Source: Nyssa sinensis
Lineage: Eukaryota > Streptophyta > Magnoliopsida > Cornales > Nyssaceae
Direction: 5' to 3'
Length of the DNA: 64,000 nucleotides
Assembly: GCA_008638375.1 (NCBI GenBank)
Contig: CM018050.1
Coordinates: 26,975,097 to 27,039,096, forward strand
The notes below the pieces were generated by a model that saw nothing but the letters and a program-made list of their open reading frames with translations, did not search any database and was not told the origin of the DNA. Positions 34,358 to 44,910 of the stretch are shown in pieces. Every line of letters starts with the position of its first letter. Position 1 is the first letter of the stretch. Made by a program: the position numbers and the translations under genes.

Positions 34358-34870
34358 AATAAATACTAATAACATTCGAGAGGAAAAAAGTATTGTGGTA
34401 AGATAATATAGAGAATCTCAATAGTAATATAAATAAAATTCTAACATGTAAGATATATTTTTAATTGAAATGTCATCATAACATCATTTATATTACCAAT
34501 TTATTACTAAATTTTTTCAAACGATCTTGCCACCGGTGTTATTCTCATTGGAGAGTTTGAGATTTTCAAAAGCCATTGATGCGTGTTGCGTGAAACAAAC
34601 GGATAGAAAAGTTGTGCCATAGAAGACCCATCCTAAATCAAGCAACTTTTTTCCATAATAATGGGCCCACATGTTTTCATTCGCTAGCATGTCCTCTTCA
34701 TGCCTTTGTCTAAGAACGGTTCATCCAAGGACAGTCAACTGTGAAGAATCTGATGTTGTATCAAAAAACAAGATGAACGAGACAACGATGGCGCATCCTG
34801 TAGCGATCTTTGTTGATGGAAGAACAAATTCTCCATCAATTTACTTCTTGCAACCTCTAGGCTATTAGCA
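34358..34870 (+). promoter_or_regulatory. Upstream region of the intact CNL gene
   Basis: Similarity to the upstream DNA of pseudogene 2 extends only about 35 bp before the ATG (CAACCTCTAGGCTATTAGCA and a little further). Beyond that the two differ completely. No TATA box is seen at the 115-bp position used by the other copies. TTGACT, the core recognised by WRKY factors, is present on the minus strand at 34733-34738; a single short match is weak evidence. Confidence 0.4.
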
Positions 34871-37306
34871 ATGGCAGAACAAATTCTCTTTAACTTCACT
34901 GAAAAAATTCTGCTGAAGTTGGCTTCCACTGCTCTCCAACAAATTGGATTGGCATGGGGTGTCACAAAGGAGTTGGGAAAGCTGGAGAAAACAATATCTA
35001 CAGTTCGAAATGTCCTTCTGGATGCACAAGAACAGCAGACGGGCAATCGTGCTGTGAGAGAATGGCTGGAAAGGCTTAAGGACATAGTCTACGATGTTGA
35101 CGATTTGGTGGATGAATTTGCCACCGAGGCATTGCAAAGGGAGGTGGAAATTTGTGGAAGTAAAAGAAGAGAGGTACGCTACTTCTTTACACGATCAAAT
35201 CCATTTAAATTTCGTTTTGGCATGGGGCGTAAAATTCGGGATGTTAGAGAGAGGCTAGATGAGGTTGTAGTAGACATGGGAAGTTTTAACTTTGTAGTGC
35301 GAGTTGTGGATATGTCTGTGAAGAATAGAGCAAGGGAGGAAACCTATTCTTTCATTCCTAGTTCGGATGTTATCGGGAGAGAAAATGATAAAAAAGCTAT
35401 TGTACAATTGTTAATGCACTCCACAGACAAAGAGAATGTTTCCATCATTCCTATTGTGGGACTAGGGGGCTTAGGAAAGACCACACTAACTCAGTTGGTG
35501 TACAATGATAAAAGGATCCAAAGTCAGTTTCATAAAAAATCATGGGTATGCATCTCTGATGACTTTGATACAACAAAGATCATAGGAAAAATACTAAAAG
35601 TGAATGGAGGAACTGGTAGCGACAACTTAGGAATTGAACAGCTACAAAGTAGCCTTCGACAAATATTGGGAAATAAGAAATATTTTCTTGTTTTGGATGA
35701 TGTATGGAACGAGGATCTTGTTAAATGGAGAAATTTACGAGATCTGTTGATGGTTGGGGCCAGAGGAAGTAAAATCATTGTAACTACCCGTAGTAAAAGA
35801 GTTGCTGAAATTATGGGTACGGTTCCATCATATGTTCTTAAGGGTCTTTCAAATGATGATTGTTTATCTGTGTTGTTGAAATGGGCATTTAAACAAGGAG
35901 ATGAGGAAAAGCATCAAGACCTAGTCAATATTGGAAGAGAAATTGTGCAAAAATGTGGAGGAGTTCCTTTGGCGGCAAGGACTTTAGGAGCATTCTTGAA
36001 TTCAAAAATTGATAAACAACATTGGTTGTCAGTGAGAGACAGTGAAATATGGACAATTGTGCAGAAGGAAAATGATATTTTACCTATATTAAAGTTGAGT
36101 TATGATCAAATGCCATCTTATTTGAAACAATGTTTTGCCTATTGTTCTATGATAATTGAGAAGGATGAAAGGTTTTCGAAATTTTCCTTGATCTATTTTT
36201 GGATGGCCCAAGGATTTATACAGTCACCAGCTCAAAACGAAGAATTAGAAGATACAGGTGAAAGTTATTTCAATGAGTTGGTGAGGAGATCCTTTATTGA
36301 AGTTGCAGAAGAAGAAGAAGAAGAGTTCAAAATGCATGATCTTGTTCATGATCTTGCACAATTTGTGGGAGGTAGTGAATGCTTAACTATCAAGTCCACT
36401 ACTAAATCGATTCCTGAAAGAGTTCGTCATGTGAATTTCGATTCTAGTTTACATGAGGAATTTCCAAGACCCTTGCTAGAAGTAAAGAAGTTGCGTACCA
36501 TTCTCTTGCCATTTCAGATAGGGCCAACCTTTCAATCCATCACCACATCGCTAATCTCGAATTTTGGATTCTTACGCGTGCTAGTTTTCTACAATTTGAA
36601 CTTTAAGGTGCCGAGTTCCATTGGAGATCTCAAGCATTTACGCCTTTTTTCCCTCACAATGAATGATGACGCAAAGACCCTACCAGAATCTTTTGGAAGG
36701 TTGGTGAACTTGCAATTTTTGGACCTTACGGAAACATATCTCCGTGAATTGCCCAAAACTTTTGAAAATTTAATCAACCTACGAGTTTTGAATTTCTCCA
36801 CAACTTCAACTTCTCTACGGGAGAAAGTGATTGGCAGGTTGACTTCTCTCCGGACATTGGTGATTTGTTATAGTGATGAATTGACTTCTTTAACTGAAGG
36901 GATCGGAAAGATCACTGGCCTTCAGATTTTGGATGTAACTCGTTGTCCAAAGCTAGCTTCGTTTCCATCTAGCATGAGACACCTCACTGCCCTTAAGGAA
37001 TTGAGAGTAGCTCATTGTCCAAATCTGGTGACGCTATCAGAGTCGTTTGCAAGTCTCGCATCACTTAGAGCGGTGGAAATTATAAATTGCCCTAAATTGT
37101 TGTCTCTACCTGACCGGATTGATCGTGTCCCTGTTGTCAAAATCGATGGGATGGACCTCAAAACATTCAATCAAATTTGTTCAGCTCGCCATCCAGGTTT
37201 TTCCCATTATCCTTCTCAACCTTACTTCCTTTATCATCACTGTTTCAGTGCCTTGTTGAATGTCAAAATCAATCACATAATTCTGTTTTGTCTACAATTT
37301 CTTTAG
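34871..37306 (+). CDS. CC-NB-ARC-LRR disease resistance protein (RGA type), intact
   Basis: An 811-residue single-exon frame. Residues 1-150 form the Rx-type coiled coil with DVDDLVDEF at about 75-83. The NB-ARC follows: VIGRE near 167, P-loop GLGGLGKTT at 197-205, kinase-2 LVLDDVWN at 273-280, VTTRS near 304-308, GGVPLA at 363-368, CFAYCS at 421-426 and MHD at 488-490. From about 510 to 770 there are roughly ten leucine-rich repeats. All nucleotide-binding motifs are present. Proteins of this family are intracellular immune receptors that switch from ADP- to ATP-bound states on sensing pathogen effectors. The FP of the usual CFAYCSLFPKD block is II here. At 811 residues it is shorter than many RGA proteins (about 1000-1200), mainly in the LRR. 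The start matches that of pseudogene 2. The last ~40 residues appear to be translated intron-like sequence. Confidence 0.93.
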   Translation: MAEQILFNFTEKILLKLASTALQQIGLAWGVTKELGKLEKTISTVRNVLLDAQEQQTGNRAVREWLERLKDIVYDVDDLVDEFATEALQREVEICGSKRREVRYFFTRSNPFKFRFGMGRKIRDVRERLDEVVVDMGSFNFVVRVVDMSVKNRAREETYSFIPSSDVIGRENDKKAIVQLLMHSTDKENVSIIPIVGLGGLGKTTLTQLVYNDKRIQSQFHKKSWVCISDDFDTTKIIGKILKVNGGTGSDNLGIEQLQSSLRQILGNKKYFLVLDDVWNEDLVKWRNLRDLLMVGARGSKIIVTTRSKRVAEIMGTVPSYVLKGLSNDDCLSVLLKWAFKQGDEEKHQDLVNIGREIVQKCGGVPLAARTLGAFLNSKIDKQHWLSVRDSEIWTIVQKENDILPILKLSYDQMPSYLKQCFAYCSMIIEKDERFSKFSLIYFWMAQGFIQSPAQNEELEDTGESYFNELVRRSFIEVAEEEEEEFKMHDLVHDLAQFVGGSECLTIKSTTKSIPERVRHVNFDSSLHEEFPRPLLEVKKLRTILLPFQIGPTFQSITTSLISNFGFLRVLVFYNLNFKVPSSIGDLKHLRLFSLTMNDDAKTLPESFGRLVNLQFLDLTETYLRELPKTFENLINLRVLNFSTTSTSLREKVIGRLTSLRTLVICYSDELTSLTEGIGKITGLQILDVTRCPKLASFPSSMRHLTALKELRVAHCPNLVTLSESFASLASLRAVEIINCPKLLSLPDRIDRVPVVKIDGMDLKTFNQICSARHPGFSHYPSQPYFLYHHCFSALLNVKINHIILFCLQFL

Positions 37307-37596
37307 TTCAATCAAACTTTGATGATTGGTAAACAATAGGAGTTCCAATGCAAGACCGTCAAAATGAACAAGATGGTAAGGACCTTAACACATTTAATCA
37401 AATTCATTCTCTAGGTTTTACCTATTATCCTCCTCAACCTTTCATCCTTTGTTGTCACTGCTATGCTATCTTACTGAATGTCAAAAATAAATCACATAAT
37501 TCTTTTGTCTATAATTTCTTCAGGTCTATCAAGCTTTGATTGATGGCTATTCAAGGGTAAGAGATCCAGTGCAACACAATCAGAATGAATAAAATG
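37307..37596 (+). other. Two short exon-like modules 3' of the intact CNL
   Basis: Module A (37307-37375) lies between TTTCTTTAG and GTAAGG; module B (37524-37596) lies between TTTCTTCAG and GTAACC. They are duplicates of one another together with the ~148-bp intron-like stretch that precedes each. Module A here carries an in-frame TAA where pseudogene 2 has CGA. They probably form a spliced 3' UTR or an alternative C-terminus. This is inferred from splice-site sequences and conservation in two loci. Confidence 0.55.
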
Positions 37597-38359
37597 GTAA
37601 CCCTCTCTGATTTATTTCATAGCAATAGAAATTTGTCATTCTAATCTTTTGCTTTATTTAGTAAAAAAGAAACATGTATGTAACATGAGAAACCGCATGA
37701 GCTTATTTTAATGCTTCTTCTTCTCTTACTCTGTTCTGTGTTTTTTTTTTTTCCTCTGAAGATCCCATTCCCTTTGGCTTGTTTAGTGCAATCCCATTCA
37801 CAGAAAAAAAAAAGGCTAATTCTGTTGTGCCCTATAAAGCTGGTTTATTAACATATGCATCTTTTCCATTCCATAGCCCAATTGGTTTAGCTATAGCTCT
37901 TGAAATTCAACAATAATGGAAACTAGATTCTATAAGCTATTCTATCCCGAATGCTGCACTTATATATCATCACAGAAAATTTGGAAATAGAGTATTTGAG
38001 AACATCAGGGGAGAGGTGATGAAGATACAATTAAATGATGGTAGATCAATTAGTCATTAACTCCTATTGAATTATTGATGGACATGAATAAATTTTGTAT
38101 GGAAAATGTTATGTATTTTCAATTTGTCTTTTTTCGTATTTTCAATGTGATGTGGAGCCGTGTAGTGTTTTTGGGATGTAATTTTCAAAATTATTATATA
38201 GTAACACGTTACATTGAGAACATAAATAGAGATAAAATTAAGACTATTTAACATTACTCAAATGATTGAGAATTCGTTTTTTAATACATTATTTTGCTAT
38301 ACCAATGATATGACATTATTTTGGTGGTTGGACATTACATCAAGGAAAATTCTACAATA
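37597..38359. other. 3' flank of the intact CNL
   Basis: There is no gene. 38060-38185 resembles 18480-18610 downstream of pseudogene 2, and 37860-38040 resembles parts of 22100-22330. Confidence 0.5.
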
Positions 38360-38367
38360 CATAGAGG

Positions 38368-39432
38368 TATGGGTGGCAAATGTAACCGGAACCGTGAACC
38401 CGTCCAAAAATAAATGAATTTGGGTGATTTATTTAATTGACGTTGGGAAAAATGAATCCGTCTATTGAATGGGTTGTAAACGGGTTTACACGGGTCGAAG
38501 GCGGGTTGCACATGGGTATTCCGCCTCTTCACTTGTGAGCTTTACAAAGCCAAAACCGTCTACGCCTCGAGCGATAGAGCCATGGGTTTTTCGGGAATTC
38601 GCCACCATGTGCCACCTCAACTAACATTCACAAATTCCAAAAGTCATGGCCACGAAAACCAAGATCAACCTCATCATGGAGCTCGGCCAAGGTGGCGAGC
38701 TCTTGCAGTAGTTCATCTCTGTCCTCTGTTTCTACCACCAAACGACATCACTCACCACGACATCAAACCCAAAATCTCTTGAGCGACGAAAACGGAAACC
38801 CCAACACAAGGATAAGCATTGAAGTTCTAACGAGTCGTTCTTGGTTCAACAAATCTTTAAAGGAGTCTCAATATATTTTATAGTTTTTGTCGAGTTTTCG
38901 TTGTATATCAATTAAAGGGGTGTGTAGAAGTGCCAATGTATCAGGTGTCTAATCGAAGCAGAGATGGGGGATATGAAGTATGAGGTGGGCATGTGTTGGA
39001 TCTGAAACCAATTTGGGTTGGCAAATGGAAAGTTAGTTTTCTCAATTAGGACGAAAGCGAGTCGCACACGGGTTTCTATAAATTTATTACGAGAAACATA
39101 ATAGCAGAGAAGGTCAAATTCTCTTTGATATATCAGCCTGATATCATCCATATTAAAGTTGGAAGGTTAGAGATTTTATCCCACTGTTTAAGTTATTTAA
39201 TATTTTTTATTTTATTTTGGTAATTCTAATTTTTAAGATTGTAGGATTATATTTTTTCTAATCCCCTATAAAACAAAAATAATGCTGAAAAATTCTTATA
39301 TTCTTTGAAAAACGAATTAACGGGTCGGATCGGGTTGACCCGACTCATTTAATTCAACTTCAACCTGTTTTGACTTGATTTATATACAACTCATCTTAAG
39401 ACTCGTCCAAATCCATTTATTTGCCAGACCTA
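38368..39432. mobile_element. Non-autonomous hAT element carrying host gene pieces
   Basis: The ends are TATGGGTGGCAAAT on the left and, as reverse complement, TAGGTCTGGCAAAT on the right. Flanks CATAGAGG (38360-38367) and CATATAGG (39433-39440) form an 8-bp duplication with one mismatch. Subterminal regions are rich in ACGGGT-type motifs, as in hAT MITEs. The 1065-bp body holds a captured CIPK fragment at 38590-38875 and a further piece of unknown origin at about 38920-39160. No transposase is encoded. Confidence 0.78.
38590..38875 (+). pseudogene. Captured CIPK (CBL-interacting protein kinase) fragment
   Basis: Frame by frame the sequence reads VMATKTKINLIMELGQGGELL, the hinge region of plant CIPK kinases, then a TAG, then FISVLCFYHQ, then THHDIKP matching the HRDxKP catalytic loop, then LLSDENGN, and directly PNTRISIEVLTSRSWFNKSL, which matches the end of the kinase domain (NPxTRIxIxxIxxxxWFxK). 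The activation loop and the regions between are deleted. One stop and at least two frameshifts are present. The closest type is the intronless CIPK4/7/14 group, judged from the VMATKTKI block. It cannot make a kinase. Confidence 0.75.
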
Positions 39433-39440
39433 CATATAGG

Positions 39441-41586
39441 TAATTTTGTATGTATCATACATACATTTATTAAAATATTTAACTAATCACCGATTGTTAC
39501 GTGTGATGTTGTTTATAAATAATAACATTTTAAGAAAAGTTGTCTAAAAGTGATAATATTTTAATAATATTACCTTTTGATAAAAGGTACCTAAGTCGTT
39601 TTGTATTTTTCCAAGTGGTATCCTATCAATTGGTTGCATTTCTCCTTGATCAATTATTTTATTAAAATGTTATTTTTATTCAATGGTAGCAATGTTAAAA
39701 GTAAATGGAACCAACTTATAATAAAATGATACCAAACAAAACTAAAATAGAACCAACTTGGATTTAAATAATAATCAACTTATTTCCTTTTCAATTATTT
39801 TTCAAATATAATCTTTTAATTTATGTTTTTTCCCCTCTAGGTCTAAAATTTCACACTTTACCTTTAATTTAATTATAATTTGACCCATTAATGAAACTTT
39901 TATCTATTTTTTGAGTTTTTTTTATGTAACGTTAAGTTTCTTAAGGGTCCTTTTCTTTGATTGAACTCATGTTTGATTTATAAATTCGTTTATATCAATA
40001 AATTTAATTACTTATAAAAAATATTATTAATCAATATTTATTTTATATTTTTTTTGAATTTTTAGATTTATGATTGAGAAATTAACAAAGTTCAAAAATT
40101 TTACGGAACATGAATGAATGAAAGATGATTATACTTAAATAAAAATATATATATCTGCGTCAACTTCATAAGCATAAAAAGTAAGTTTAGAAAATATTAA
40201 GATTATACAACATATGTTTAATAATATATAATTTTTAATTTTATTGTTGATAAGTAAAAAATATTTTGACAATTTTGACACAATTTTAATGTGTATTAAA
40301 AATATTTTCAAAGGCTCAAGATTTGAGAAATAATAAAATTCATGTCATTTTATTAGACATTAATATGAAAAAACCAAAATCAAATAAGATAAAATCTTAG
40401 AAATTTAAATATTGAACTAAGAATTTAGTATTTCAGTTGGTTGCCCAGATTAGATCTTAAGTATGAAATCTTATAAGATGTGATTATATTAAAATAAAAT
40501 AAAATAATTATACCTTGACTTCATAAGCTTAAATTATATATTTACTAACCATATTTTATATAATTTTAATATTTGTTAAACTTGGTTTTTAAGCTTATTA
40601 AGTCAAGGAACAACTTTTACTTTCTTGTATAATCACCTTCAATTCATGTCATTATGCTTATTAAAATTGCATATTTAAGATTCAATTTGATAAATCATAC
40701 AAAATAATAATTCTATATTCAATTTATAAATTTATAAGAGTTTAATATAGACTCTAATTGTCTCCAAAATAGTCAAAATATTTTTTACTCATCAACAATA
40801 AAAATTTAAATTTTAAACAATATTATTAAACATATTTTGTATAATTTTAATATTTTTAAACTTGGTTTTTAAGGTTATTAAGTTAACGTCAAATTTTTTT
40901 TTAGTACAATCCCCTTTAATTCATGTCATTATATATGTTTATTAAAATTGCATACTTAAGATTCAATTTGAGAAATCATATATAAATATCGTTTGGATTG
41001 CAAAGCAAAAACTGATTTTTGATTTTCAAAAACAAAAAAATGGGGAAACTTGTTTGCTTGGTGTAATTTTCTGAGAACATCTTTGAAAACAATTTTCATA
41101 ATATCAAAAAAAATGAAAACATGGCACAAATTCCATACTTGACAAGAAACCACATAAAAGATCTTGTTTATCCGACACTTTTCCCTTCATTGTCCATTGT
41201 CCTTCATCCCTCCAACAAGAAAAGATCGGCAATTTCACGGTCGTGTGGTTGCCGGTTGTCCCTCATCCTTCCAGTAAGCAAAGATCGGTTCTATATTCGC
41301 GAGGAACCAGACAATGACAACGTCGTTAGGAGGAGCGGAATTATGTAGATATATAGAAAGAGAGAAAACCTAGGGTGAGGGGTTCACTTGTGGCAAGAAA
41401 GCCGTGAGGTGGAGTGGGATTATGTAAAGAGATCGATTAGATGAATTAGAAAATTTTTAGAGAGAGAAACCTTCTCTGTTGTAGCCATGGTAAGTTGAGA
41501 GATATACCGAAAAAGAAAGATAAAAAAAAATCTATTGTGACATGCATTCATGTATATGATATGTGAGATTTTGAAAGAGGAGTTAC
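39441..41586. other. AT-rich spacer with a fold-back repeat
   Basis: 40105-40270 is an inverted imperfect copy of about 40780-40895, and 40545-40700 is a direct imperfect copy of 40835-40983. The whole could fold into a long hairpin. No coding region is supported between here and 41586. Confidence 0.5.
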
Positions 41587-42320
41587 GTGGGTAGTGGGTA
41601 GTGTAAGGGAGAGAGGCTATAGCAAATGAGAATTGGATGGGGTTGCGTGAGGAATGGAGAGGGTTGATGAGGGATACGGTTAGGCCTGTCGACGAGTTAG
41701 GTTTGGACAAATCTTTTAAGGTCTGGATTTGGATTCATTAAGTTTAAATAGATCTAGAGCCGAATCCAAACCCGCTAAAACTCGCCTCAACTAGACCCGA
41801 ACTCAAATCCGTTGGATCCCGGTCTTCGACTCCAAAACTCGATCCGTTTGCAAAAAAAATAAAAAATTGGAGCTAAAATTTTCTATTTGGAGTAGTCCAA
41901 CTTGGCCTTACAAATAAAAGATTGTATTGGCCCCAATTATGTCATTGTTGATTGAAATTGTTTCATGTGATAGCCACTATTATTTGTATATTTCTTTCTT
42001 ATGATCGGACACATGATAAATGGTAAAATGACAATAATTGTCATCTAGAAATCTTTTGATTTTTATCAAGAATTTAAGCTTACAAAGGGTTTCCTTACTC
42101 CTAAATATAATAGGAAATTGAATGAAAATGTCATAAAATGAAATAAAGATTACTCATTCAAGACAAAAGAATGTTTATAATGATTTTTAATGGAATGTTC
42201 ATTCAATGGAATCAGGTATTGATAGTCAGATTCATGAAACAATTCTCTAAAGTGATTTTCAAAATATTTTCATAGTACAAAACAGTGCTAGAAAGTTGAA
42301 GACGACAACTTCACTGAGAC
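41587..42320. repeat. Duplicated segment, copy 1
   Basis: This ~734-bp segment matches 42519-43257 at most positions, from GTGGGTAGTGGGTAGTG to TTCACTGAGAC. It includes a stretch of CCGAA- and AACCCGC-type motifs (41750-41850). No gene is contained. Confidence 0.85.
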
Positions 42321-42442
42321 TCTCTCTCTCTCTCTCTCTCTCTTTAACTTTTATGTATGTATGTATGTATGTATATATATATAGTAACTTTGTTAGGAGA
42401 TTAAATACTCTAACTTCAATATTATATTAGAGAGAGAGAGAG

Positions 42443-42480
<38 letters not shown>
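42321..42480. repeat. Compound microsatellite
   Basis: (TC)n at 42320-42342, (TATG)n then (TA)n at 42352-42381, and (GA)n followed by (GT)n at 42429-42478 lie between the two copies of the duplicated segment. Confidence 0.9.
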
Positions 42481-42518
42481 TAATGGTTCTTTAACGGGTA
42501 GGCCTGTCAACGAGTTAG

Positions 42519-43257
42519 GTGAGTAGTGGGTAGTGTAAGGGAGAGAGGCTATTGCAAATGAGAATTGGATGGGGCTTGCGTGAGGAAGGGAGAGGGTTAA
42601 TGAGGGATACAGTTACGCCTGTCAACGAGTCGAGTTTGGACAAATTTTTTAAGATATGGATTTGGATTCATCAAGTTTAAACAAATCTAGACCCGAATCC
42701 AAACCCGCTAAAACCCGCCTCAACTAACCCGAACTCAGATCCGTTGGATCCCAGTCTTCGACTCCAAAACTCGATGCATTTGCAAAAAAAAAAAAAAAAA
42801 ATATTGTAGCTAAAATTTTCTATTTGGAGTAGTCCAACTTGGCTTTACAAATAAAAGATTTTATTGGCCCCAATTATGTCATTGTTGATTGAAATTGTTT
42901 TATGTGATAACCACTATTATTTGTATATTTCGTTCTTACGATCGGACACATGATGAATGGTAAAATGACAATAATTGTCATCTAGAAATTTTTTGATTTT
43001 TATCAAGAATTTAAGCCTACAAAAGGTTTCCTTACTCCTAAATATAATAAGAAATTGAATGAAAATGACATAGAATGAAATAAAGATTACTCATCCAAGA
43101 CAAAAGAATGTTTACAATGATTTTTAATGGAATGTTCATTCAATGGAATCGGGCATTGATAGTTAGATTCATGAAACAATTCCATAAAGTGATTTTCAAA
43201 ATATTTTTATAGCACACGACGATGCTAAAAAGATGAAGATGACAACTTCAGTGAGAC
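42519..43257. repeat. Duplicated segment, copy 2
   Basis: This is the second copy of 41587-42320. It ends at GAGAC, exactly where the Gypsy LTR begins (43258), so any continuation was displaced by that insertion. Confidence 0.85.
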
Positions 43258-44709
43258 TGTCACGCCCCGAATTTCCACAAACCCAGGGAGTGAGTGAAAT
43301 TTAATGAAAAGGTAAATGAAAAGTCATTAAGTTGTATTTAATTAATTAGGCATTCATTTCCTCATGTTTCTCCAAAATTATAAGTGAAGACTTGTCATTG
43401 AACTCAACCCAAAATGGTCCCCGAATGTTGTTCAAGTCCCTCTCCCAATTAACACTTAAGATAGTTCAAGTCATATTCAAAAATGGTTCTGAAATAGTCT
43501 CAAAACACTTCTAAAATGCCTTGAGGTAATGACCTCAATTGAGCTCCAAAATTCCCTAAGGCATAGTCCAAGAGTGAGTTAAATATTTTGCCTAAAATGG
43601 TGTTAGTGAGTGGCCAAACATGGCCATAAAACATAGCTAGAAAGTGTCCCAAAAAAAATGCCCAACATGGCTCTATGTAATGGCCAAAAGTGGCCCCAAA
43701 AAGTAAGGTCAAGCATGTAGTTAAATGGCCTTGAAATATGTACCAACACATGATTCAAAAGGTGATGTCAAGGGGCTGTCAAGCGGCTGGCCAACGGGGC
43801 AGGACAGCAGGGCTGTCGCGACAAAGCAGCAGGCGCGCAGGCCAGGGCAGGGCGCGCGGGGGCGAGGCAATAGGCGCGGCATGCGCGCAGGGCACGCTGG
43901 GCGACGGGCTGGCGCGTGCGGCTGGGGCTGGGGCATGTCAGTCAGGGCATTGTAGCGACTGCAAGCTAAAATCTAATTTTTTTCAGGTTTACTGTTCATG
44001 GCTGCAACCTAATTTTTCCTATTTCTGAATTTTTTTCCTAAGTTTTTCAAGCCCCTTTTTTCCCATTTTTAACCCACTTCTTCAAGGCTTTTAAACCTTC
44101 ATTTTGGGCATTTATTTCCTCCCATTTGAATGGTGTTTTACACACTTAATTTCCTTCTTAATTTCATAAAATTTTGACATGGTTTTCTTTATTTTCTAAA
44201 CCTTTTTCCCTCCTAATTTTCACAACACTTCATTTATATAACATGTAAACAACCCATCCTCACTCGATGGTCACAAGTTCATGGAATTTTAAACATACAT
44301 CCCTTGTCATCAACATTCATATCTAGTTGCCTCAACATACACATATGGTGCTCATTAAATAAAGACATTTTACATATCATTTGGGTCTAAAACCCTTACA
44401 CTTTAAAATGGCTCAAGGCCTATTGTCCACCATTCTCCAAATTTAAATACGAGTAAATTGGGCTTATGCCCATACATATAAAAACATGCCCTAAGGGCCA
44501 AATATGCTTTATTTTCCTTCCTTTTTTCAAGACTTAAACAAGTCTCAAGCATCTGGAACCTCATCTGAAATATGATATCCCACGAGGGGTTAGCACAACC
44601 ACTGGTCACAATGCTAATGCAAGGAACAAAATTAAGGCGTGGCATGTGCAAGTGTACATTTATATCTACATGTCTTCCAATTCAATAATACAATGCAATG
44701 GCAATATGC

Positions 44710-44910
44710 GTGATGCATCCATGCAAACTCTATGCCACACTCATGTCAACTTTATGCCACCACCATGTCAACTTTATGTCACACTCATGTCAACTCTATG
44801 CCATCATGTCTCAATTTATGGATCGCTTCCGTTGGATATCCGAGTACCAACACCTGTTCACGGATCGCTCTCACTGGGTAAGCAGGCACCAATGCAATGC
44901 CCAATTTTGG
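44710..44910. repeat. Minisatellites within LTR D
   Basis: CATGTCAACTTTATGYCAC-type units of about 22-24 bp repeat four times between 44710 and 44810, followed by two diverged GGATCGCTY...GTACCAA-type units. They occupy the same place as the arrays in LTR C at 29283-29560. Confidence 0.7.

Noticed and set aside
34671..34868. 65-codon frame just upstream of the intact CNL
   Set aside because: No recognisable motif, overlaps the leader, and no counterpart upstream of the paralogues.
43721..43955. GC-rich frames on both strands at the island in LTR D
   Set aside because: Open in several frames because of base composition; no recognisable domain or start context.
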